A stretch of DNA of 64,000 nt from Cliona cf. orientalis. Its lineage: Eukaryota > Porifera > Demospongiae > Clionaida > Clionaidae. Position 1 is the stretch's first letter. Every line of letters begins with the position of its first letter. Both the position numbers and the translations under genes were made by a program. The stretch spans positions 7,251,000-7,314,999 of the forward strand of contig OZ005691.1 of assembly GCA_963930775.1 (NCBI GenBank), written 5' to 3'. The notes beneath the pieces are model-generated. The model saw nothing but the letters and a program-made list of their open reading frames with translations. It was not told the origin of the DNA and made no database searches. Shown here piece by piece: positions 1 through 12,533 of the stretch.

Positions 1-1316
1 TATAATATAAAACAACAGTATGTTCTAATGTACCGTTTTTGAATCTAATTGCTGAATCAGGGATAATTGAAGCTTCATAATCAGATAACATTTGATGGTG
101 AATGATGAGAGTCTTGGCAGTCAATAGATTCCCTACAATGACATCATTACATTAGCAGTATACAGGGTGTATCTGAGCACTCGATATTCACTCACTTGTC
201 CTGTCCCTATGCTGAGATGTCGTGTAGGTACGCACCATCACACCTGTGGTAACAAATCATATTAATTTATGCAGCAATAGGATTAATGTTTCAACAAAAC
301 AATGCATTAGTGAATAGAATGTAGAAATACTTTTCCAGTGGTCTAGGAATGAGATTGACTTCGGGCTGGTGCCTCTCCCTACCATCATAAGTCGGTATTA
401 GTTACTATAACAAGCCATTGCAAAAATTTGCCAATAAAAATTAGCAATTAAAGGGGGCACGTGATTAAACTTCACACATGATTATGTTCATACTACGCAT
501 ATGCTATTATGCATACAGCTTAAGCATGTGGTACTGGCCCAAGACTATGAAGAGATGCTGTAGCGAGGAGATTTCCTGACTGTAGATATTACCTGGTTCA
601 TTTGCTTGTGTTGCCTTATCAGCAGTGCCCTTCTGTTCTCCAACCTAAAGAATAAAATAATAGCTATTACTCTTGTACGTAAGCATAGAATTAGCCTTCC
701 TATGACTTGTGGGGACAGCCACTACTTCTGTTTCTGGTCTTGGATTTTTCATGTGGGTGGGTGGCAGGTCTATCAAGCTCACTTGAAACGCTACCTTCTG
801 TCACTAAAATATTCTCACACTACTTTGCACATGCAGTGTATGAACTATTGAGGATGCTGAAAATCGGAAAATTGATAAAAGTATGCAGGCGGGGGACTAG
901 AAACAGAGATATGACTTGAACTAGAGCTCTGTGAAGTACATATCCCATGCATGTGCATGACGGCTATGCATGCATGAAAGTTCTTAGCTTAACAAGGATG
1001 GGCACACACACTCTCATCACCCCATCTACATCCTAAAGCTAGCTGGAAGAGAAAAAATCCGGGCAGCCACCAGGAATCGAACCCAGGGCCACTGGCTTGA
1101 GCCACCAGCGCTCTACCACTGAGCTACGACCACCCTTAGGCACCCAAACTCCCCCCTTCCAGCTTTAAGGGCGAAAGTCAACCCTATACCCAAACTACGT
1201 TCACGGAGTCTGCCGGGATAATTAAATCACCAAAGCACAGAGCCCCAACAATAGTAATTACATGTAATTACATGCATGCATACTACTAATATCGGTTTGT
1301 GAATGTGATAACCTTC
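1..1316. other. non-coding stretch
   Basis: No convincing coding exon was found on either strand. Apart from the tRNA-like element at 1063-1133 the sequence is AT-rich, with scattered TACATGTA/TGCATGCA palindromes and a pyrimidine tract near 1148. Confidence 0.5.
1063..1133 (-). tRNA. tRNA-like gene or tRNA-derived SINE head
   Basis: The minus strand has a good pol III A box (TAGCTCAGTGGTAGAGC) and B box (GGTTCGATTCC). It folds as a cloverleaf: D arm GCTC/GAGC, anticodon stem CTGGT/GCCAG, T arm CTGGG/CCTGG, and a 7-bp acceptor stem with several G-T wobbles. A T6 run, a pol III terminator, follows a few bases after the 3' end. The anticodon loop would be GGCTCAA, giving CTC (Glu), but position 33 is G instead of the near-universal T. 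It is therefore more likely a tRNA-derived SINE or decayed tRNA than a working tRNA-Glu. Confidence 0.45.
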
Positions 1317-1758
1317 ACCGTATTACCTCTAATTTAATGGACACCAGAAAAATAATTATTTTGGCCAATGTCCGCTATAATTAGAGCACACGAAAATAGT
1401 TAGCGTTCGAAGTGTCCGATGAATTAGAACACGCTTTCACGCATGCGCATTCGGTCAAATGGACGTGCGATCGAGCAGCTGCAGAGATTGAGAAAATGAG
1501 ACGGTATCTGGAGCTCCCTGTTCATGATGGGAAAGAGAACAACTCGCCTCCTTCAGTACCACCAAAGAAGCAGCTGTCCATTGCAAATTTTGCTCGAGCA
1601 GTTAGTGCGAGCTGTCCACATTAGAACAATGATGTCCGGATAATTAGAACAATAAAATTTCAAATTTCATTGACTGTCTGGTGTAATTAGAGGTAAAAAA
1701 TAATTTGAAATGGTGTCCGGATAATTAGAGATGTCCGTTAAATTAGAGGCAATACGGT
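1317..1758. mobile_element. palindromic MITE with ACCGTA/TACGGT ends
   Basis: The ends are inverted copies: ACCGTATTACCTCTAATTTA on the left, and TAAATTAGAGGCAATACGGT on the right. Inside are repeated TCCGGATAATTAGA units. A 70-codon ORF at 1412-1624 (with KENNSPPSVPPKKQLSIANF) lies in the middle; it has no start context or splice sites and may be a remnant of captured or transposase sequence. The terminal TACCGTA signature is shared with several other elements in this window. Confidence 0.65.
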
Positions 1759-1848
1759 ATCTTCAAAATCAAGCTTGATCCTATAATTATACAGTGTAAC
1801 AGAAGTTTTGGCAAGGTTTTTATCCGTTAGCAGGGTTTCATCCAATTT

Positions 1849-1899
1849 GGGGGGGGGGGGGGGGGGGGGGGGAAGCTTCCTTCTCCCCCCCCCCCCCCA
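1849..1899. repeat. poly-G / poly-C pair
   Basis: A run of more than 20 G at about 1850-1872 is followed 13 bases later by a run of about 14 C. The two could form a G-C hairpin. Such runs are also prone to sequencing and assembly length errors. Confidence 0.8.
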
Positions 1900-2956
1900 A
1901 CTCTCTAGCTTCCCCCCTAAGAATTTGACTTTAATTAAATTAAGCATCAAATATCATAATAAGTCACCAAATCAAACCACTAGCATTAAATTTTGTATTT
2001 GATCAAAAACTACCCGAAACAATCTGGAGGAATCAAAGAAATTCTATAAATACATCCCAAGGAACTTGGTATGCTAAATACGCCCACTCATTTATTGCGC
2101 TTCCACCCCAAATTTTTGTTGCTAGATGAAACCCTGGTTAGTTTAGTAAAGATCTTAATAATTATAAGAACTCACCAATTTAAACTAAAACCATGATTGC
2201 GTGCACCTACAATGCTGATCATTTGTTCATACACTACAGAGCTAATTTGCTACTAGTTGCACAGTGATATCCGGAACTATAAATATGCCATTTTAGTTTC
2301 CTATTTTTTGTGTGCATGTCTAGCTACTGTATAGTTTTTGAGGGATCCAATTTTTGTGGTACTCGTGGTTAATGAACTAAACTTGAAAATTAAGCCCACA
2401 AAATAAGCATGATCGTACAGTGCATAATGGGCATAATTGTGTGCATCCACAAAAGATTGACCTTTGTGTAAATTCGACCTCACAAAAATTTCCTGCTGTA
2501 CTGTATACATTCATGAGAAAACATACTTGCTACTCTAATATTCACGAACAAAATTTATCACAGATTTAATGCACTTTTAGCTTACGGTGGTATTAACTAC
2601 CATGGATCAAAATAAAATTATTACACTCAATAGATACTATGTTTACCTGTAAGTATTACAGCCAAGTACTATTATTATTACTTTTATAGGCTAAATCAAT
2701 GAAAGTTCAAATGACATTCTTTGCTTTTTGAACCCTACAGGTATTGTTTTCAATTCACACTTGCAGGGCATCATTAGTTACAGCTACTAATATTATACAG
2801 TACTGTAATCATAACATGCTAACCAACATGAAGCCCGTATGTGCATCCCTTGAGTGTTGGGAATGAAAACTTTGTTGTACATAGTTGTAGCTACAAGGAT
2901 ACAAGTTGCGGCTACAAGGAGAGGACTTATATCATCGGCAGTAGTCAAAATTAGTT

Positions 2957-4675
2957 ATGTGTAAGAAAATGATGCTACTGTTTATCTGTATTCTAAGCAG
3001 TTTGTTTCATGCTAGTAGCGAACAGCATATAGCTACCTGTCCTACATGGACATATCCAAACCCACAGGCTCACAATGAATGTGTTTGTGGGAACAGCCTA
3101 CACAATATGATTATATGTGAACAAGAAACTCTGACTTCATTACTCATAGTGTCAGATATTTGTATATTCTATAGTGAGGAGTTACAGACCACACTTGCTG
3201 GCACCTGCCCTTATGGTTACGGAGAAAATCTGCCAAAAAATTTATCAACAACGGAAGGGAAAAGTCCTCAATTATGCTTTCGTTGGCATCGAACAGGCCA
3301 GCTATGTGGAAGATGCGAGGAAAATTACACTCTCCCAACCTATTCCTACTACATTGGCTGTGCCAAATGTGACAGCTACAAGAATGGATGGACTAAATTC
3401 ATGGCAGCTGCCTTACTTCCACTGACATTGTTTTATATTGTTGTTATATTTTTTAGAATATCAGCAACCTCTCCCACACTGAATGCTTTTATCACAATTA
3501 ACCAGGTTCTTGCTATTCCACCAGTGGTTCGTCAATTCTACTCCAGTAATCTGATGATTGATCCTTGGCATATCAGCTATTTTACTCAGATTTCTACTGA
3601 CTTAATCATAGCTGTTATTGCAATTTGGAATCTTGATTTTTTTCGGAGTTTCTATGGACACATTTGTCTTCACCCAAACTTGAAGTATCAACACATCCTT
3701 TTGCTAGAATACGTCATTGGTGTCTATCCACTGTTCCTCATACTTCTAACGTATATCATGGTCAAACTTCATGATAATTTTGCTGCAGTTGTTTGGCTTT
3801 GGAGGCCATTTCATAGATGCTTAGTTATCCTCAGGAGACAGTGGGACATTAAGAGCTACCTAGTTCATGCGTTGGCCACCTTCATCGTTCTTTCGTACGT
3901 CAAAATTCTTAATACATCATTTGAGTTCCTTGTACCTTCACGTGTATTCGATATGAAGGGAAAAAGTGTAAACAAAGCCTATTGGTACTATGACGGGAGT
4001 GTGGACATGACTTCAAAGGATTATTTACCGTATTTAATTTCTGCTCTCATTATGCTGTTTACTTTCAACATCTTTCCTCTCTTATTACTCGCCCTTTATC
4101 CTATCAAATGTTTTCGAAGATTTTTTGATCGCCTTTTACCTCTGAAGTGTAAATTACCACTTCAAATATACATGGATACCTTTCATGGCTGTTATGAAAA
4201 TGATTATCGTCACTTCGCGACACTTTACATGGCAATAAGATTCTTTAATCTTGTGGCTATCTCAATATTTGACATTAACCTCTATGCTCCAGTAGCCTCA
4301 CTTTTGTTTACCATCACATTAGCTCTAGTTGCCAAGTTCCAGCCATACAAAAGTAAGAGAAGCAATACGGTTGATGCTGTCATGCTGATGGCGATGATTT
4401 TCGGATATACATCAACAACTATATACCTTTTACAAAAAAAACTGTATTCACAGTGGCTGAATGGAGTCATCGCAGGTGCAGCGATTTTGATCGTTTACTC
4501 CTATTTGCTGTATCTTATTATAGTCAGAATTTCAACAAAGGCTAAACTGTACCTCAAAAGAAATAAGCCATTCTTAAAGTTAAAAAGAATGTGCAAAATG
4601 AAATGCAATAGTAGAGAGGATAATCAAGCAATTTTAGATCACGAAGAAACCAACAATTATAGTTCCTGTCGTTAG
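2957..4675 (+). CDS. multi-pass membrane protein, short member of the Pmp-like receptor family
   Basis: A single-exon 572-aa protein with a true ATG and an N-terminal signal peptide (hydrophobic residues 5-20). A Cys-rich ectodomain follows, with the motif C-x9-C-x2-C...C-x2-C at residues 107-138. From about residue 145 to 545 there are some eight to ten hydrophobic helices, and the tail is short and basic. The Cys motif and the membrane half, including WYYDGSVD near residue 345, match the same region of the gene at 8679-12466 (LCGAC..CKKC and WLYDGNVD), so the two are paralogues. This copy lacks the long beta-helix ectodomain. I do not recognise a characterised function; a surface receptor or channel-like role is only an inference. 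There are no frame breaks, and the next gene is 4 kb away. Confidence 0.85.
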   Translation: MCKKMMLLFICILSSLFHASSEQHIATCPTWTYPNPQAHNECVCGNSLHNMIICEQETLTSLLIVSDICIFYSEELQTTLAGTCPYGYGENLPKNLSTTEGKSPQLCFRWHRTGQLCGRCEENYTLPTYSYYIGCAKCDSYKNGWTKFMAAALLPLTLFYIVVIFFRISATSPTLNAFITINQVLAIPPVVRQFYSSNLMIDPWHISYFTQISTDLIIAVIAIWNLDFFRSFYGHICLHPNLKYQHILLLEYVIGVYPLFLILLTYIMVKLHDNFAAVVWLWRPFHRCLVILRRQWDIKSYLVHALATFIVLSYVKILNTSFEFLVPSRVFDMKGKSVNKAYWYYDGSVDMTSKDYLPYLISALIMLFTFNIFPLLLLALYPIKCFRRFFDRLLPLKCKLPLQIYMDTFHGCYENDYRHFATLYMAIRFFNLVAISIFDINLYAPVASLLFTITLALVAKFQPYKSKRSNTVDAVMLMAMIFGYTSTTIYLLQKKLYSQWLNGVIAGAAILIVYSYLLYLIIVRISTKAKLYLKRNKPFLKLKRMCKMKCNSREDNQAILDHEETNNYSSCR

Positions 4676-4980
4676 TCGTATATACCATTGTATTTCTTCT
4701 ATCACAAAAGTAATTTGGTTTGAGCTACTATTACAGTAGATCAGTTAGGACTTTGGCGTATTTTGTCACGTAGTATTTGGACCCCCATGATATTATCGTA
4801 TTTCTTGTGTCACAAATGAATAATTTTGGTTTGAGCTTTGCTCAATTGTTTAATAACATTCAAGCTGTATGCACATTCTACTCCCATTCATAGCAAAATA
4901 CTGTAGACTCGAGTTAAAAGTGTGAGTGGTAAGGAAAGTACGACTTATAGCACCGCCCACTTTTAAGGATGCAAGGTACA

Positions 4981-5203
4981 TACCGTAAAGCGACATTTTT
5001 CTGCGCGTGTTTTATTTATGCGAATTATGCGAGTCAAGCGGCGGTCGCATAAATTTGTATCCGCATAAATATTATCGCGCCATACGTTTGTAATGCATGC
5101 AACGTTTAAACGCATAAATAAAAATCGCGTAAATTTTTCAAGAGGCCCGTTTCGACCGATTCGCATAATTTTTTCACGCGCAGAAAAATGTACCTTTACA
5201 GTA
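4981..5203. mobile_element. palindromic MITE, 223 bp
   Basis: The inverted ends TACCGTAAAG...ACATTTTTCTGCGCGTG and CACGCGCAGAAAAATGT...CTTTACAGTA bracket a GCATAAAT-rich interior that is itself partly palindromic. There is no coding capacity. It belongs to the set of elements with TACCGTA ends. Confidence 0.75.
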
Positions 5204-5271
5204 TATAATATTATACAGTCTCACCGTGGGTAGCTACTGTTTACATCATAACCTATAAACCAAGCATTCGA

Positions 5272-5424
5272 GAAATACTATAAGAGTAAAGAGAGTGGCC
5301 AGCAGTAGAAGCCACCATCCTCGAGGTTGCATCCCACTGCTCAGATACAGGTACGATCTTTGGCCATGGCAGTCCCAGAGAAGCTTCTAGAGCCTTCTAA
5401 AAACAGCAGTAGCACTGAGGTTGT
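5272..5424 (-). repeat. dispersed repeat, copy 1
   Basis: On the minus strand this matches 18955-19110 and part of 30540-30665. The shared core reads GATCGTACCTGTATCTGAGC, then a TGCAACCTCGAGGAT-like block and a CTGCTGGCCACTCTCT-like block. It is a family of about 150 bp of unknown origin. No ORF is kept between copies. Confidence 0.7.
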
Positions 5425-8251
5425 TGATCACATAGTGTGTTCGTAGTACCTGTTCTGCATGTAGAGCATGCAGTTGTGCTTTTTTGGCACATGCACTAAA
5501 CAGCGAATAGCAAAACTGGGAGCTTCAAGGAAGTATGCACTCACGAAAAATGTGCTATGGCATTATACTTGTGATGGCCTTTGATAATTGGTAATTGCTT
5601 CTGATAATTTGGCAATGTCCACTAATCAGAGGTGCCGTATTTTTTAGAAGAAATACAGTATTGCTATCACGCACCATGACAGTAAGCAAAGTGTGCAATG
5701 GCGATGTTCTCGCTCTGCTCGAACATTGCTACCGGATTACTGACACGTACTTGCAAACATCCATAATATGTATCCAAGTCATAAAAAATTCCATAACCAC
5801 ATCACTTAATAGGCATGCATACTCTTCATCTTGAACATCATTGACTTCTTCGAATCTTTTTTGAAAACATATCTCCTCCTCTGGAGAAAAGGGCATAGGC
5901 TACACTTTGTCTTCTGGTATTGGTTGGTCCAGTGAAGTACACGCACTGTTGGATGCAGTGGAGAGAGAATTTTAATAGACTGCACCAATTTTCGGTCATC
6001 AACAGAACTTGGAGATAAATTTGAATCCACTAAAGACATTCACCGGTGTGAATGCTATTGGATATGCTTGACCCACCACTGAGGCCAATAAATCATCCGT
6101 GATAATTTTTCCAGGATTCTGTTTTATGTATATAACTACCACAGGCTTAGCGCTCCAGTGATCGTGTGTTCAAGCCGACATATATCACTCCATTTTGTAC
6201 ACTTGGGAGATCCCCAAATTTCGTGTCCCCATCAATAGCCCTCACCCTCCTGTTGGCACATCTCACAAACTCAAAATCCAGGGTGATGATGAGTCTAAGG
6301 AGTAAGTTGTACTCCCTTTAATGCTTACTAGCCTACAGATCTCTTCCCTAATCTCCAACTCCTTCATGTCAGACCTAAATCGCATCACCCATCATACAGT
6401 TTTTCGTATCCCCTCAGCGGAGTGACTTCTGATGCCTCTTCTCCTTGGAAATCAATTAGTACTAGCCTTTTTTGTAGTTCCTTTCCTAGTGGCTTGTAAT
6501 ATCCTTCTATCTGTTAAAACCTTTACCCAGTCTTAACTTCTGGCATAAACTCTCCGTCCTTGAGAGCAAGCTTTCACTATAGCAGGAGTGGAATCAGCAT
6601 CTGTGGGAACGTATGATGGCTGCCACTACGAAATACTGTCTAACCACTCTTGCTTATTCTGAAAAAAAATTTAAGGGTACAGAAATTGATAGAATAACTT
6701 GAAAAGGGATACATATCATGTAAATATCATTGACAAGGCATTGTACGTAAGTAAGTATTGAACATAGTATGTACAATAATATAGTTCAAGATTTTTATTG
6801 ATGGTCTGACATATCCCAGTTTGATCGGACATCACCATCAACTGTTGGTCAGACATTATATACATGATATTGTACTATATATGTGTAGTACGGCAGTATC
6901 CTTGCCAGCTGCACCAGATATATATCCTTGCTAGAGACGCAGCAACAATGGTGATGTATGCACATGCTACTACTAAGCACTAAGCAACATCATAGCTTAC
7001 ACAATGCAGCTGTAGAGGTGCAGTGACCACAAACCACAGCACAAAGCTGTGACAATTGTAAGCTAAGTGAGTGCTGAATAAACTACTACTACTAACATCC
7101 TCCAGCTACTGATCACGTACAATTTGAATGCATGCACATTGCAAACTATACGGGCAAGCGATGGTATGAGTTGAATACTCCAATGTCCAAAGGCTGGATA
7201 TAAGGGCAAATATACTAGGTATTTATTGGTCATCTGAGCAGATATTATAGGGGAGCTATGGCCATCTTGAATTAATTGTACAGATTGAACCGGTGGAATG
7301 CACATTAGAAAAATTCAAAACATTTGACAGTTAGGCAACCACTCCCACTGCTCACAAACCAGGTATTGGAGAATGCTCCTCTTTCAGTTTGTCAGATACA
7401 CACGTCTTCCTTGCTCGAGGCTTGGTGGCTAGCACCAGTGCCTGCTTAGCAGGCCTCTCGAACATGCAGCACTTTCACGCCGATCGTTCGACAATGCGTC
7501 TCTAGCTGTAGAGCTATGGCCCGAGGCATTAAGGGCCTTAGGTCACTCTTCTTTCTGCACACGGCCCTACAGTTTCGACCAATCCTGAGCCTTGTAGTGC
7601 GGACTCTCTCTCTCTGCCCACGCCGTGCATTTATAACAACCGGGCTTATCCAAGACGCGTATCCATGCCCTCATGTAATGACATGGACTATAAGAAAAAT
7701 GATCACCTGAAAAACATTTTTGTTGTATATTGTATAATAATACTACGGCAATTACTAGTATGCATATTGACTAAACAATGTCATAATGTGTTTCTTTATA
7801 TCCCCAGTAGCAACTTAATTTTCTGTGGTAATTATAATCTATGAGATATTTATCACAAATTTCAGGGCCTCCATGGAGCCTTTTTGAGACTTGACAATTA
7901 TTGGTAAGTATGTAGAGTATCTGATGCATGTATCCAGTGAATACATCGAAAGCTAATTAAGTGCTACTTTCTCTGACAAAAATACCACTGGCTGAACTTC
8001 ACGCATTCTCTTGGCTGACGTAATCCCGTGGATAAATAAATCCAGCCTTGCGCTATATACGTATAGCACATAGCATGCCAAACTGATCTGAAGTTCGGAA
8101 GCTGTACGTGCTGTTGAGTTCGTCTCCTGTGACTGAACCATCAAAACTTGTATCTATCGTGATCGAGAGTCGGTCTCAGACTCCATCTCTGCGATTGAGG
8201 CACCAGCATCGATAGATTGTGTACGCACTATATGGACGACCTTTTACCACA
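5425..8251. other. non-coding stretch with repeats
   Basis: ORFs here are short, lack splice-site support and carry no recognisable motif. The block 7780-7990 resembles 15905-16175 (shared phrases CCCCAGTAGCAA, GAGACTTGA/GAGACCTGA and GTGCTACTTTCTC), so it is another dispersed repeat family. Confidence 0.5.
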
Positions 8252-8473
8252 TACCGTATAGCCGGAAATATTGGCGGGAATTAAATTTGGCGGTTGAGCC
8301 CAAAATCGCTATTGGAAGAATATTGGCGGATTAAAGTTTGGCGATTCGGTACAGGATCGCCATACGTATATATGCGAGTAGGAAAATTTTGGCGGATTTT
8401 AATTTGGCAGTTGTAATATAGACCACCAAACCGCCAAATTTAATTCCACGCCAAATTTTCCGGCTATACGGTA
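8252..8473. mobile_element. palindromic MITE, 222 bp
   Basis: The left end TACCGTATAGCCGGAAAT and right end ATTTTCCGGCTATACGGTA are near-perfect inverted copies. The interior repeats TTTGGCGG / CCGCCAAA. It is non-coding. Confidence 0.8.
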
Positions 8474-8678
8474 ATACCATTAGCTGGCAATGTGGTCATT
8501 TTTATAGCATTACTATTGAACAGTACCATCACTAAGTATTGGAAGACAGCTTTTAGTTTACTAATCTAAGATCTTTATGCAGTCACACCACAGTATTAAT
8601 CAGTAATACAGAATATATAAACATAATAGTTATGTAACAAAGTAACCAAGTTAAGTAGTTGTACTTATGAAATGCTAG

Positions 8679-11600
8679 TCAGGAAGATGCTGGGGGTGTA
8701 AGTAGAGGTTCATTGAGACTGACATCAACCACACTTTGAGTAACAGCTGCTGCAGATAGTTGTTTTAGCTCAGATCCCTCCCCAACACCTCGCTCTTTCG
8801 ATTCCTTCTCATGCTCAGCTTTTAGGAATTTTCTCTGTAGTGTGTCATTCAAGGTGCGTCCTCTCCGTGAATTTAGTATCTTTATGGCCAAGTGAAAGAG
8901 AATAATAAGCATAAAGACCACAAAAGAAATGCCAACAGATGTACACGTGATCGCTGGGACAACTGTACTAGTATTGTCCTGGTAGAGGCCAACAGCAGCT
9001 GAGAGAATACCAAGGTTAAGGATGGAGACATTCTCAAGCAAATCGAGGGACCATAGTTTATAGATCCCACCAACCAGTGAGATGTATGTGAGGAGACAGA
9101 ACGAGACTGCAACTACAGCTAGGTGGTTTATTGTTGGATCACCAAGTGAATTGAGTGAGAATATCAGAAAGAGGCAGACACGCACCAGGAGAAGCAGGCC
9201 AGTCCAATAGCGATGCTTGATTTTGAATGGACCTGTGTAAGCATCAAACAGTGGATGGAGTTTTCTTATCCAGAAGAACACTTTAACAGAGGACCACTTC
9301 TGCAACCACTGAATAAAGAAGAGGGTAGCAGTGTAGGGAGTAGAAATGAAGAGAAGTAAAACAAGAGCTGCAACGAAGAGTGGAATATGCTTTCCTTGGA
9401 GGTAGTCCACATTGCCATCATAGAGCCACACTCTCCTATGGTAGCCATCAGGATACACAAGCTCAGTCGAGGAGAAAATTGTGATGATGAGACGAAGCAG
9501 CTTTGCATAGGAGAGAAGAAAGAGGGTAGCTAAGACTTGGACAGCGTTGTTACCACTCAATCTGGAAGCTCTGGTTGAGTAGTGGCTAGCAATTATGATG
9601 ACTGTGACCAGCAACCAGATGTAGAGAGGAAATAGAAACTGGAGCCAGGTTTTTATGTAAGCCGTGAGACCATCATAGACACAGATTTCAATACCAACAT
9701 CTAAATTGAGCCAAGCTATGAATGTGCTAAGAAATGAGCTGAATCTACCCAAAGATGAATTACTGACTCCAGGTGGAAAGAAGAGTGAATTGTTAGCTCT
9801 CACAATGTTAGCATAAAAGATCAGCCCATTGATGCTACCAACAGAGACGGTCAGGTTGAGGATCATCAAGAATGCCACTAGAATCATCCCTGCTAATGCC
9901 ATCATGGCGATAATTAGAATTATCCAAGGTCTTGAGCATTTCTTACACTTAGATGTTCCAAGCACATTACTGAAATGTGACTGACATGCTCCACAAAGGA
10001 TACCTGAGCGATTGAAAGCACACTGCACATCTGGATTTTCCAAGTCTAAGGGAAGGAGGTCTCCCTCAGTGAGTATACAATAATCAAAAGGGCAGTGATT
10101 GTGCACTAAGACTCCTGAAGACTGATTTTCCATCAAATGAGCAAAAGTCGCGTTGATCCATTTTGGAGTTGGCCTCAAAACTCTGAATGACACTGAATCA
10201 CACGCGATATTGTGGGCTAAGACATTTTTCTGGCATGAGCACTGCTTACTTTCACGTTCAAAATAAAAGCCCAATGGACAATCTCTTAGATAAAAAACAA
10301 TCTTAAAGGTCTCGAATAGTAGCTGCTGGTTCCCTTCAGTTAAATAATTTCGTAGGGTGTTGGCTTGATGGTTCTGCATACTTATCGTAAGCACAAGTTT
10401 CTCTTGCTTAGCAGATGATCGCACTGTGAAGCCCACATCTGTGCACCAATGGCCAAGACCTTGGATCTGTTGGACTTCTTCAATTTCACCTGTTGACTCA
10501 ATTCCATCAAACTGGGCTTGTATTGTCGAGGGCACTGTACCAAACCTTTGTCCTACAGCCACTGCTGATACCATGTATGTCTGACCAGGGTAGCGGTCAA
10601 CAGATATTTCTGTGATCGTACAATTGGGAGTGGAATCTACACACAGGCACACTCTAGTTGGATCTGAAGATATCAGAGATGGGTGCTCCTCATTGTTCAC
10701 AAGATGGCTCAAGACATTGTAAAATGTAATTTGGTATATGTAATACGTTAGTGAGTCTACCCATCCACCATACAAAGCACTACCTGCAAATTGAGCAGTG
10801 TTGTTAGCAAATTTAAACTCCGGAATTATGCGAAACCGGCACAGGCGATAAACAGAGTAAAATGATAAAAAGACATATTGACGTGCAAAGTATCCCGAGT
10901 CAAGCACATATATAGCTCCACCAACATCAGTTGCATGGTTATCTATAAAATTTAGTGTCGCAAATGCACATCTGAAGTCCAATAGGGAACGATCATAAAG
11001 GGCCATTGCCCCTCCAGTACTTCCAGTATTATGAGAGAATTCCATGGAGTTCTCTCCAGGCAAAAACTGAACAACTGTGTTATAAAGAAGCATCCCACCA
11101 CAAATAGATCCAGTATTATTCGTAAACACCATGTGTGCACCATTCTTCATGTTAATAGTTGAGCCAGTTACATGTAGGGGAGACTGAAGTCCAGACAAGA
11201 CTACATTATCCTGAAAGGTGGCTGTGGCACGGTGCCCCAACGTAACAACTGTCCCAGTATCACTATTGTCAAAAGATGTTAAAATTCCAACTGCCACATT
11301 GTTACTTTTGTATAGAAAATGACCTTCTATTCGCATTGTCACATTCATGATACGAATGCCACCGCATTTTTCAAACACTGAATGCCGTAAAATGATTCCA
11401 TGCACATTGTCAAATTCACTAGCATCACTACCCCCCAGAACAGTGATATTTGAAAGTATTATTTGATACTGGACCATACCTGGAAGTGGCGTACTGCCAA
11501 CTGAAGACTCACTACTACCCACTCGAACTTTCGTATTCACAAACATTGCATTTGTCACAGACACAGTTCTCCATATATCTATTCCACTACACTGCGGCAC

Positions 11601-12466
11601 AGGTGCCTTAGTCACAATTAGTAGTCCAGTTTTTGAATTAAAGCTGCTTAAATTTACAATATTTAATGAGGTACTGCACACATTGTATTCTATGTACAAG
11701 TTACTCTCATCATTATTGTCCACTAATACGTTGGATATATGGACAGCAACATTAAAGTAAGTATGTAGCAGCCGTAACCTTATCCCACTAGAATCGCTTA
11801 AGCCATGTGTGAATACTGAGTATATTATTGTCAAGTTGGTGGGTTCATGGATCTGAACGGTGCTATAATAGAAATTCTGTTCTTTGAACATCACTATTGT
11901 TCTGGAAAGAGTGAAAAATCCGCATGGTTGTTCAATATTGAGTCCAATTCGTTTACCGTATGTAATGGTCACATCACTGATGCTAACATTTGTTGTCATT
12001 TTTAAGTATAGCGTATAGTATAGGGTGGGATGATGGGGTCTTGGAACCAGAATGGCTTCACCACAATTTCAAATTTGAGACCAGATATTTCCAAGTTAGT
12101 TACATTATAAAACCCGAAGCCAAATGTGCCATTGCACAAGATGGTTGCACCAACACTCAAATTAGCCGCACTGAGAGTGAAGTTAATTGCATTAGAAACG
12201 GAGTACACACCAAAAATAAACACAGTATGATTGGCAATATGGATGCCAGGTAAGAAGGCTACTTTAAGAATTGATCCACTCACACTATTCCATACCAAAT
12301 CTGTAAAACTGTAGCATTCATCAACAGCGCAATTTTCACTATAAAGTTCATCATCAGGTACAACCTGAACAACTCGTTGCTGCACGGCAAAGGTAACAAC
12401 AACACTATGAGCCATGCATACGCAAAACACAGCAAGACTAATGGCATTTAATTTAGTACTAATCAT
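8679..12466 (-). CDS. Pmp-repeat beta-helix multi-pass membrane protein (apparent frameshift near 12002)
   Basis: The first part, 12466-12002, has an ATG, a signal peptide (residues 1-28) and the start of a beta-helix, then hits TAA. The frame shifts by an apparent 1-nt deletion and stays open from upstream of 11999 to 8679 (1106 aa from the first ATG). Together they give about 1260 aa. Numbering from that second ATG, the ectodomain has four Chlamydia Pmp-type repeats, FxxN then GG-[AM]: FTNN..GGM 292-303, FSHN..GGAM 321-332, FIDN..GGAI 351-363 and FANN..GSAL 397-409. Cys-rich segments follow at 573-600 and 659-688, then about eight membrane helices from 690 to 1040 and a charged cytoplasmic tail. 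It is a paralogue of the gene at 2957-4675. It is probably a cell-surface receptor; ligand and signal are unknown. Confidence 0.85.
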
Positions 12467-12533
12467 TGTGATGAAGGCTAGCTATTAAAAAGAATCAACT
12501 TGGAAAATAAAACAATCGTCTTGGAGGTTAGTC

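Noticed and set aside
1738-2002. Gly-rich and Pro-rich ORFs on both strands
   Set aside because: Products of the poly-G/poly-C runs at 1849-1899.
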